Assembly (NCBI GenBank): GCA_050743365.1
Contig: JBOGFI010000213.1
Span: 1-5,398, forward strand
Source of the DNA: JBOGFI01 sp050743365
GTDB lineage: Bacteria > Actinomycetota > Acidimicrobiia > IMCC26256 > JACDBD01
Reading direction: 5' to 3'
Length of the DNA: 5,398 nucleotides
Both the position numbers and the translations under genes were made by a program. This document shows positions 1 to 4,774 of this stretch, one piece after another. A model generated the notes under the pieces. It was not told where the DNA came from. It saw nothing but the letters and a program-made list of their open reading frames with translations, and made no database searches. Each line of letters begins with the position of its first letter. Within the stretch, counting starts at the first letter, position 1.

Positions 1-2
1 CC

Positions 3-197
3 TCCTCCGAGCCGGTCTCGGCGTGGGCCGCGCGGGCGGCGGCCCGGCGCCCGCCCCGCCGCCCCGTCGGACGGGCGGTCGACGAGATCGCCGACCCGGT
101 CGGGCTGCCGATCGAGGCGTACCGGCGCACCGCGGCGCGCCTCGATGCCGACCTGACCTCGCTCGCGGGCCTGCTCGCCGGGGACGGCGCCGGCTGA
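3..197 (+). CDS. C-terminal end of a low-molecular-weight protein-tyrosine-phosphatase-like protein (partial)
   Basis: The reading frame is open from the left window edge to a TGA at 195-197, so only about the last 64 residues are present. The tail reads DEIADPVGLPIEAYRRTAA, followed by a Leu-rich helix. In the low-molecular-weight phosphatase / arsenate-reductase-like family a C-terminal 'ADP-G-P--AY--TA' helix of this type follows the general-acid Asp loop, and this is the basis of the call. The catalytic CxxxxxR(S/T) loop would lie upstream, outside the window, so activity cannot be judged. Family members are cytoplasmic enzymes that remove phosphate from tyrosine residues. The residues before the conserved tail (about 10-27) are unusually rich in Ala, Arg and Pro. 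The gene ends 53 bp before the TetR gene on the same strand, so the two may share a transcript. The family call is moderate because only the tail is visible. Confidence 0.5.
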   Translation, partial: SSEPVSAWAARAAARRPPRRPVGRAVDEIADPVGLPIEAYRRTAARLDADLTSLAGLLAGDGAG

Positions 198-250
198 AGC
201 GCGCGCTGCGGTCCACGGGCGCGCGCCTCCTCACTGCCTACGCTGGGCCG

Positions 251-838
251 GTGGCGGTCGACGTCGATGGCGAGGTACTGACGGCGAACCAGGCGGCGCG
301 GCGCAAGCGCGTCGTCGACGCCGCCATGACGCTCGCGTCCGAGGGTGGCTACGACGCGGTGCAGATGCGCGACGTGGCCCGCGAGGCGAGCGTGGCCATG
401 GGCACGATCTACCGCTACTTCGCCTCCAAGGACCACCTGCTGGCCGCGTGTCAGGTCGAGTTCTCGCGCGAGGTGCAGCAGCGCCTCGATGCCCGCCCGG
501 CCCGCGGCCGCACGCCGGCCGACCGGGTGGTCGACGTGGTGCGCCGTGCCACCCGGGCGATGGAGCGCCGGCCGCTCCTCACGTCGGCCATGGTCACCGC
601 GATCTCCTCGCCTGACCCCGCGGTGCAGGGTTGCCAGCGGGAGGTCACCACGATCATGGTCGACGTGCTCTCGGAGCCGATGAGTGACCTCGACGACGAG
701 CGCAAGGCCCGGGTCGTACGGGTGCTGTCTCACGTGTGGTTCTCGTCCCTGCTGGGCTGGGTAAACGGCTGGACCACGGTCGACGCCGTAGGTGACGAGC
801 TCGAGTCGGCCGCCCGCCTCCTTCTTCGGCCCGCCTGA
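251..838 (+). CDS. kstR: TetR-family transcriptional repressor, KstR-like
   Basis: A 195-residue protein with the TetR layout. Residues about 16-62 form the DNA-binding domain: RRKRVVDAAM (helix 1), then VQMRDVAREASVAMGTIYRYF (helix-turn-helix), then a SKDHLL helix. The rest is the helical ligand and dimer domain. The match to KstR, the mycobacterial repressor of cholesterol catabolism genes (about 199 residues), extends along the chain: an N-terminus starting MAV, the 'GGY-AVQMR-VA' stretch, 'RAM-R-PLLT-AM', and 'ARV-S-VW-S-LL-W' near the C-terminus. GTG at 251 was chosen because it gives the family's usual length and N-terminus. The frame stays open upstream to 23, but that part is low-complexity Ala/Arg/Pro and overlaps the preceding gene. 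No clear Shine-Dalgarno precedes 251. KstR paralogues are common and no steroid genes or KstR operator are seen here, so the effector may differ. The symbol reflects family resemblance, not proven orthology. Confidence 0.85.
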   Translation: MAVDVDGEVLTANQAARRKRVVDAAMTLASEGGYDAVQMRDVAREASVAMGTIYRYFASKDHLLAACQVEFSREVQQRLDARPARGRTPADRVVDVVRRATRAMERRPLLTSAMVTAISSPDPAVQGCQREVTTIMVDVLSEPMSDLDDERKARVVRVLSHVWFSSLLGWVNGWTTVDAVGDELESAARLLLRPA

Positions 839-898
839 GCCACCCCGGATCACGAAGGAGCCAACCAGCCGAGCCTCGACGTCTTTGCGTCCATGTCT

Positions 899-943
899 CG
901 CCCGAAGGGGGAATGACCGGCGCCCGAAGGGTGGAATGAACGG
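899..943 (+). repeat. Two tandem ~22-bp direct repeats upstream of the protease gene
   Basis: Unit 1 (899-920, 22 bp) and unit 2 (921-943, 23 bp) both read CGCCCGAAGGG, then a G/T-rich joint, then GGAATGA, then CGG. They differ by one inserted base and two substitutions. They sit head to tail with no spacer. They could be operator copies, a remnant of multiple terminal repeats of an insertion sequence, or duplicated ribosome-binding-site/start modules, since each has a GAAGGG run just before an ATG. The sequence alone does not decide between these. Confidence 0.7.
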
Positions 944-971
944 CGATTCGGAGCCGTTTGGCCCGGCGTGA
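913..971 (+). promoter_or_regulatory. Possible chain of two coupled mini-ORFs leading into the protease start
   Basis: ATG at 913 opens an 8-codon ORF (MTGARRVE) whose TGA (937-939) overlaps the next ATG (936-938). That second ORF has 11 codons (MNGDSEPFGPA), and its TGA (969-971) overlaps the GTG start of the protease (968-970). A GAAGGG run precedes both mini-ORF starts, whereas the protease GTG has no good ribosome-binding site of its own. The arrangement would suit translational coupling or a leader-peptide control. The ORFs are very short and arise partly from the tandem repeat, so chance is a real alternative. Confidence 0.3.
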
Positions 972-1933
972 CCGAGATCATCGACGCCCGGGCTCTCGAC
1001 GCTTACTCGGAAGTCGTGACCCGGGTCGCAGAGACGCTCCTCCCCTCGGTGGCCAGCCTGCGGGTGATGGCCAGAGTGCAGGGCGGTCGGCGGCCGCGGG
1101 GCGAGGGATCGGGTGTCGTGCTGAGCGGCGACGGCCTCCTGCTCACGTCAGCCCACGTGCTCGAGCGCGCCTCGGGCGGGGTCGCCCGCTTCGCCGACGG
1201 GCGCGAGCTCGAGTTCGACATCATCGGCGCCGACCGCCTGTCCGACCTGGCCGTGATCCAGGTGCACGGTGGCGACCTCCCGCCCGTCGTGCTCGGCGAC
1301 GCCGACCGCCTCCGGGTCGGACAGCTGGTGATCGCGGTCGGCAACCCCCTCGGGTTCGCCGGGTCGGTGAGCGCCGGGGTGGTGAGCGCGCTCGGCCGGT
1401 CGTTCACGGCCTCGAGCGGCCGGGTCGGACGCGTCATCGACAACGTGATCCAGACCGACGCCGCCCTGCACCCCGGCAACTCGGGCGGCGCGCTCGCCGA
1501 CAGCTCGGCCGAGGTCGTCGGCATCAACACCGCCGTCATCGGCCCCGGCATCGGACAAGGGCTCGGTATGGCGGTGCCGATCAACACCAACACGCAGCAG
1601 ATCGTGAGCACGCTCGTACGCGACGGCCGGGTGCGGCGCGCCTATCTGGGCGTGGCGGCCGGGCCCCGGCCGCTCCCGCCCCGCATCGCGCAGCGGCTGG
1701 GCCGCGAACGCGGCATCGAGGTCACCGCAGTCATGCCGAACACGCCCGCGGCCCGCGCCGGACTCCGGGCCGAGGACGCCATCGTCGCCGTCGACGATGT
1801 GCCCGTGGAGGACGTCGGTGACCTCCAGCGCCTCATGGTCGTCGAACGCATCGGTCACTCCATCCCAGTCGAGCTGGTGCGGGGCGGCGACCTCATGACC
1901 ATCGAGCTGGTGCCTGCCGAGCTGCGGGAGTAG
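968..1933 (+). CDS. HtrA/DegP-like trypsin-fold serine protease with C-terminal PDZ domain
   Basis: A 321-residue S1C-type serine protease. The catalytic triad is readable: His63 in LLLTSAHVL, Asp93 in DRLSDLAVIQV, and Ser172 in HPGNSGGAL. Typical HtrA landmarks surround it: GSGVVLSGDG (48-56), AVGNPLGF (123-130), VIQTDAAL (160-167), and GLGMAVPIN before the domain end. Residues about 224-318 form one PDZ domain, beginning RRAYLGV and including 'NTPAARAGLRAEDAIVAVDDVPV', which in this family binds exposed C-termini of substrates or regulates the protease. HtrA proteins degrade or chaperone misfolded proteins, usually outside the membrane. Here no signal peptide or transmembrane segment precedes the protease domain, which starts within about 25 residues of the N-terminus, so a cytoplasmic location is inferred. 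GTG 968 is the only plausible start: the frame closes upstream at TGA 914 with no other start codon between. No strong Shine-Dalgarno is visible. The gene appears intact. Confidence 0.92.
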   Translation: MTEIIDARALDAYSEVVTRVAETLLPSVASLRVMARVQGGRRPRGEGSGVVLSGDGLLLTSAHVLERASGGVARFADGRELEFDIIGADRLSDLAVIQVHGGDLPPVVLGDADRLRVGQLVIAVGNPLGFAGSVSAGVVSALGRSFTASSGRVGRVIDNVIQTDAALHPGNSGGALADSSAEVVGINTAVIGPGIGQGLGMAVPINTNTQQIVSTLVRDGRVRRAYLGVAAGPRPLPPRIAQRLGRERGIEVTAVMPNTPAARAGLRAEDAIVAVDDVPVEDVGDLQRLMVVERIGHSIPVELVRGGDLMTIELVPAELRE

Positions 1934-2070
1934 CCGGCCCGTCCGTTCTGGTATCGGAAACGTGCCGGGCTCGAGCCTGTTGCGGAATCGGGCGGGTCCG
2001 GCTGGATCGATGGCCTAGGTGCCAACGAGGTGTCTTGACGATCACGCCACGCGGCTCACCGTCTGCTCGT
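1934..2070. other. Non-coding stretch after the protease gene
   Basis: No reading frame in this stretch looks like a real protein on either strand. It contains a GCTCGAGC palindrome near 1969 and a TTGACG hexamer at 2035-2040 that resembles a -35 box, but no convincing -10 element follows at the usual spacing. No strong terminator hairpin with a T tract follows the protease stop. With the fragment to its right, it may be part of a decayed insertion or rearrangement, but no inverted terminal repeats could be paired within the window. Confidence 0.4.
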
Positions 2071-2176
2071 TCAGGTCGCCTTGCCTCGCTGCGGTTTCGC
2101 CGTAGCGCGCGCCGACTTATGTCGTTGCTCGCGGAGGAGACTGAACAGCATCTCGATGAAGTCGCCGAAGAGTGTG
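2071..2176 (-). pseudogene. Possible 3' remnant of an unrecognised reverse-strand gene
   Basis: Reading leftward from about 2176 to a TGA at 2071-2073 gives a tail of about 34 residues: LFGDFIEMLFSLLREQ, followed by a basic, Lys/Arg/Ala-rich end. Most third codon positions in this frame are G or C, and the mix of an amphipathic hydrophobic helix and a basic tail looks like a real protein C-terminus. To the right of about 2176 the same frame turns into the antisense of the methyltransferase fragment, so any parent gene has lost the rest. I do not recognise the family. A transposase C-terminus is conceivable but unsupported. A chance open frame in GC-rich DNA is the main alternative. Confidence 0.25.
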
Positions 2177-2539
2177 AGACCGGGCGGGCTCGTGCTGATC
2201 CGCGGGTTCTTCCCGGACCTGCCGGCGCCGCCCCTCTTCGCCGCCTTCCCCGGGATCGAGCGGACCGTGCGGGCCTTCCCGTCGACGGCACAGGTCACGG
2301 ACGCCTTCGCGGCGAACGGGATCGGTGTTGTGACGCAACGGGACGTCGTCGAGGTCCACGAGGTGACTGAGTCGTGGGAGGCGAACCTCCGTACACTGCG
2401 CTCTGTCGACTCGCTGCTGCGTCCGCTCTCGGACGCTGAGTTCGAGGCGGGGATCGCATCGCTGCGCGCCGCGTCAGAAGGCCGCCTCCCAGCCGACACG
2501 CATTGCGTGACGATGCGCCTAGTCGTGTGCCGGGTGTGA
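2174..2539 (+). pseudogene. 5'-truncated class I SAM-dependent methyltransferase
   Basis: From 2177 the frame encodes RPGGLVLIRGFFPDLPAPPL, the classic 'LRPGG-L-(I/L)R' strand-and-loop that follows motif III in class I (UbiE/Coq5-like) methyltransferases. Next come a variable cap ('FPGIERTVRAFPS'), a helix 'VTDAFAANGIGVVTQRDVVEV', a segment 'LSDAEFEAGIASLRAA', and a final beta strand 'TMRLVVCRV' ending at TGA 2537-2539. This is about 120 residues, roughly the C-terminal half of a normal enzyme of about 250 residues. The SAM-binding glycine motif (GxGxG) and the acidic loop are absent. The sequence immediately upstream in this frame (2081-2173) is Cys/Arg/Ser-rich and unlike the family. An ATG at 2156 could start a short product, but it could not bind SAM. 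I therefore call it a truncated, non-functional gene. The natural substrate is unknown. Confidence 0.6.
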
Positions 2540-2573
2540 CCGAGGGTTCAGGACGACGAACGGATTTATCGAG

Positions 2574-3440
2574 ATGGCCGATACCCGCAGAGTGAGCGAC
2601 TTCTCGCTCGCGTGGGGCGAGAGCGTGCGGTGGGACGACCGACGCCAGCGCCTCTACTTCGTCGACTGCGCCGCCCACGCGCTGCTGTGGCTCGACCACG
2701 CCCAGCCGCCATTGCAGACGCTGCAGTTGCCGAGCATGCCAACGGGTGTCGTGCTAGCCGACGACGGACGGCTGGTCGTCGCGCTCGACGGCGGCCTGCA
2801 CGTCGTCGATGTCGACACCGGCCGCGTCGAACTCCTGGCGCCCTACCCCGAGGGCCTCGGCCAGCGGGCCAACGACGCGGCGGCAGACCTCGACGGCAAC
2901 CTCGTGACCGGCACCCTGAACCTCGCGCCCGGACCAGGCTCCTACTGGTGGTACTCGTCTGCCGACGGTTGGCGCCAGCTCGCCGACGGCATCGGGAACG
3001 CCAACGGGCCCGCGGTCATCGACTGCGACGGCCAGTCCACACTGGTCTTCGCCGACACGTTGGCGTCGGTGCTCTACGCCTACGACTACGACGGCCCGCG
3101 AGGACGCGCAGGTGAGCGCCGCGTCTTCGCCGACACCAGTCAGCTGAGGGGGCAACCCGACGGCGCCTCCGCCGACGCCGGCGGTGGAATCTGGAGCTGC
3201 CTGCTCGGTGCCGGCAAGATCGTGCGCTACACGACGGCGGGTGCCACCGAGGTCCTCGACAGCACCGTCGAGCTGCCCAGCGATGTCACCTTCGGCGGAC
3301 CTGACCTCGACCGGATGTTCTTCGTCTCGATCGCGGTGGCCATCGGCGACGTACAGATCGTGTCTCCCGACGCTGGCGCGCTCATGGTGATCGACGACTC
3401 GGGCTACCGCGGCCGCCCTGAGCCCCGCGTCCACCTGTGA
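2574..3440 (+). CDS. SMP-30/gluconolactonase/LRE-family protein (six-bladed beta-propeller lactonase-like hydrolase)
   Basis: A 288-residue protein of normal length for the SMP-30 (regucalcin) family. Members fold as a six-bladed propeller around one divalent metal and commonly hydrolyse sugar lactones or similar esters. The metal ligands known from human SMP-30 (Glu, two Asn, Asp) have clear counterparts: Glu16 in WGESVRWDD, Asn100 in QRANDAAADLDGN, Asn144 in GNANGPAVI, and Asp196 in QPDGASADAGGGIW. Arg98, two residues before the first Asn, matches a substrate-contact Arg. Blade repeats such as 'LYFVDCAAHALLWLD' and 'LVVALDGGLHVVDVDTG' are evident. There is no signal peptide, so it should act in the cytoplasm. 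ATG 2574 places Glu16 where the family expects it; the upstream Shine-Dalgarno is weak. It starts 34 bp after the methyltransferase remnant. The substrate cannot be assigned: a gluconolactonase is possible, as is another lactone or ester. Confidence 0.88.
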   Translation: MADTRRVSDFSLAWGESVRWDDRRQRLYFVDCAAHALLWLDHAQPPLQTLQLPSMPTGVVLADDGRLVVALDGGLHVVDVDTGRVELLAPYPEGLGQRANDAAADLDGNLVTGTLNLAPGPGSYWWYSSADGWRQLADGIGNANGPAVIDCDGQSTLVFADTLASVLYAYDYDGPRGRAGERRVFADTSQLRGQPDGASADAGGGIWSCLLGAGKIVRYTTAGATEVLDSTVELPSDVTFGGPDLDRMFFVSIAVAIGDVQIVSPDAGALMVIDDSGYRGRPEPRVHL

Positions 3441-3453
3441 ACGCACACCACCG

Positions 3454-3499
3454 CCGAGCCTCGGTACCGGCAAGCGGCGCCACCGGCACCCTCGGAGGC
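3454..3499 (+). terminator. Possible imperfect stem-loop after the SMP-30-like gene
   Basis: GCCTC plus GGTACCGG (3458-3470) can pair with CCGGCACC (3483-3490) plus GAGGC (3495-3499), leaving one A-C mismatch, a 4-nt bulge and a 12-nt loop. An alternative lower stem pairs CCGAG (3454-3458) with CTCGG (3491-3495). It lies 14-60 bp past the stop at 3440 and before the acetyltransferase start. No T tract follows, as is often the case in high-GC actinobacteria. In GC-rich DNA such pairing can arise by chance. Confidence 0.35.
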
Positions 3500-3531
3500 A
3501 CGTCACCTCGTACTCGCGTGAGGCTGGGAGA

Positions 3532-4011
3532 GTGAGGACTGGTCGGGTCATACGGGAGCTGGTACCGCCCGAGACGCGCCTCGCCCACGCGGCCATGGTT
3601 TCGCTCAGACCCCGGTTCGAGGACGAAGGGGGTTTCGTCGAGCAAGTCGACGCCGTGCAACGGCCGGAGGGCTACCGAGTGGTCGCAGCCTTCACGGACG
3701 CCGCGGATCACGCGGTCGCGGCCGCCGGCTTCCGGGTGGCCCACAGCCTGGCGTGGGGCGCCTATCTCTACGTCGACGACCTCGCCACCGTGCCTGAGGC
3801 GCGCAAACACGGGCACGCGGGCGCGATCCTCGAATGGCTGAAGGACGAGGCCGCTGGCCTCGGGTGCGACCAGGTGCACCTCGACTCTGGGACTGGTCCC
3901 GACCGCTTCGACGCCCACCGCCTCTACCACCGCCACGGACTCGCCATTCACGCCCATCACTTCGCCGGCAGCCCGCGCAGTCGGCGTCAACGCCAGGTTC
4001 CTCCCGCATGA
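3532..4011 (+). CDS. GNAT-family N-acetyltransferase
   Basis: A 159-residue protein with the Gcn5-related acetyltransferase layout. The family transfers an acetyl group from acetyl-CoA to an amine on a small molecule or protein. Beta4 is LYVDDLATVPEA (79-90). It is followed by the acetyl-CoA pyrophosphate-binding loop of motif A, RKHGHA (91-96; consensus R/Q-x-x-G-x-G/A), and helix alpha3 (GAILEWLKDEA). Motif B is VHLDSGTGPDRFDAHRLYHRHGL, close to the common 'L-SG--R--AH-FY-RHGF' form, and ends in a short beta strand, IHAHHF. GTG 3532 has a GGGAG run only about one base upstream, which is poor spacing. An in-frame ATG at 3595 is an alternative but would remove the first strand. The TGA at 4009-4011 overlaps the ATG of the next gene (ATGA at 4008-4011), implying translational coupling. 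The acceptor substrate is unknown. Confidence 0.85.
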   Translation: MRTGRVIRELVPPETRLAHAAMVSLRPRFEDEGGFVEQVDAVQRPEGYRVVAAFTDAADHAVAAAGFRVAHSLAWGAYLYVDDLATVPEARKHGHAGAILEWLKDEAAGLGCDQVHLDSGTGPDRFDAHRLYHRHGLAIHAHHFAGSPRSRRQRQVPPA

Positions 4012-4671
4012 ACGGTTCCGATGAGGCCGATCCGACCGCGCCGGAGTTCGACTTCGCGGCGTTGATCACGATCGACGTGCAGTGCGACACGTTGGACGGC
4101 GGCCCGCTCTACGTGCCCGGTACCTCGGAGTGTCTTCCGAACCTCGCACGTCTCTGCGAGGCGTTCCGACGCGTCGGACGCCCGATCGTCCACGTGCTGC
4201 GCTTGTACGAGGCAGACGGGAGCAACGCCGAGCTGTGCCGCAAGCCCGCCGTGCAAGGCGCGGTCCCTGTCCTTCGCCCCGGGGACGCCGGGCCGCCGCA
4301 TTGCTCCCGCGATCGTGCCGCCGGGGGCGCCTCACCTCGATGACGAGTCGCTGCTGAGGGCCGAGCCTCAACGGCTCGGCAAGAACGAGATCGCGCTCTA
4401 CAAGCCACGGTGGGGTGCGTTCTACGGCACGGCCTTGGACGTACACCTCCGGCGCCTGGGCGTCACGACGCTCGTCTTCGTGGGCTGCAACTTCCCGAAC
4501 TGCCCGCGGACGTCGATCTACGAGGCGAGTGAACGCGACTACAGGATCGTGCTCATCGAAGACGCAGTCTCTGGCCTCTACGAGCGGAGAGAACGCGAGC
4601 TGCGGAACATCGGCGTGCATCTCCACTCGACGGAGAGGACGATCGCCTTCGTCGAGCGAGCACAGCTCTGA
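4008..4671 (+). pseudogene. Isochorismatase-like cysteine hydrolase interrupted by a one-base frameshift
   Basis: The gene lies in two overlapping frames. ATG 4008 opens MNGSDEADPTAPEFDFAALI and proceeds normally to Gly95 (codon 4290-4292), but then runs out of family register to a TGA at 4341-4343. The family sequence resumes one base over, from 4294 (RRIAPAIVPPGAPHLDDE), and ends at TGA 4669-4671. Dropping one C at about 4293 joins the halves into a 220-residue protein of normal length. The cysteine-hydrolase triad is intact in the restored chain: Asp23 (ITIDVQCD), Lys132 (ALYKPRWGAFYGT) and Cys165 (NFPNCPRTSIYEA). The family hydrolyses amides such as nicotinamide or N-carbamoyl compounds, or the vinyl ether of isochorismate; the substrate here is unknown. 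The start overlaps the acetyltransferase stop (ATGA). With every catalytic residue kept and otherwise clean coding sequence, this is either a very recent mutation or a sequencing error. Confidence 0.85.
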
Positions 4672-4722
4672 TTCGCGTCGAGTGGCGCAAGAGCGTCATT
4701 CGAAAGGCATGGCAGCGACGGC

Positions 4723-4761
4723 AGGGAGTCACTCCATGCGAAGGGGCCGGAGTGACTCCCT
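4723..4761. terminator. Perfect 13-bp inverted repeat between convergent genes, likely bidirectional terminator
   Basis: AGGGAGTCACTCC (4723-4735) and GGAGTGACTCCCT (4749-4761) are perfect reverse complements separated by a 13-nt loop. The element lies between the hydrolase stop (4671) and the stop of the reverse-strand surface-protein gene (4777-4775), the usual place for a terminator shared by converging genes. No T tract follows on either strand. Each arm is itself a small dyad (GGAGT-N-ACTCC), so a protein-binding site cannot be excluded. Confidence 0.7.
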
Positions 4762-4774
4762 ATGGATGCGCTCG

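Noticed and set aside
23..250. N-terminal extension of the KstR-like reading frame back to position 23
   Set aside because: The added segment is low-complexity Ala/Arg/Pro/Gly and overlaps the phosphatase-like gene. GTG 251 gives the normal family length and an N-terminus matching KstR.
958..1821. Long plus-strand frame overlapping the protease, and long minus-strand frames at 1003-1611 and 1148-1858
   Set aside because: They are Arg/Ala/Pro-rich or otherwise family-less shadows of the protease gene, caused by scarce stop codons in GC-rich DNA. The protease frame has a full catalytic triad.
2035..2063. Promoter based on TTGACG at 2035
   Set aside because: No credible -10 hexamer lies 16-19 bp downstream, and no intact gene follows closely.
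2035..2370. Plus-strand frame from TTG 2035
   Set aside because: It is out of frame with the methyltransferase remnant and becomes Arg/Gly/Ala-rich noise over that remnant. No family is recognised.
2754..3596. 280-residue minus-strand frame opposite the SMP-30-like gene
   Set aside because: It has no recognisable motif, is antisense to a gene with all metal ligands, and crosses the gap into the acetyltransferase.
4284..4320. Programmed ribosomal frameshift in the cysteine hydrolase
   Set aside because: There is no slippery heptamer or obvious stimulator at the site, and this enzyme family is not known to use frameshifting. A one-base insertion explains the data more simply.
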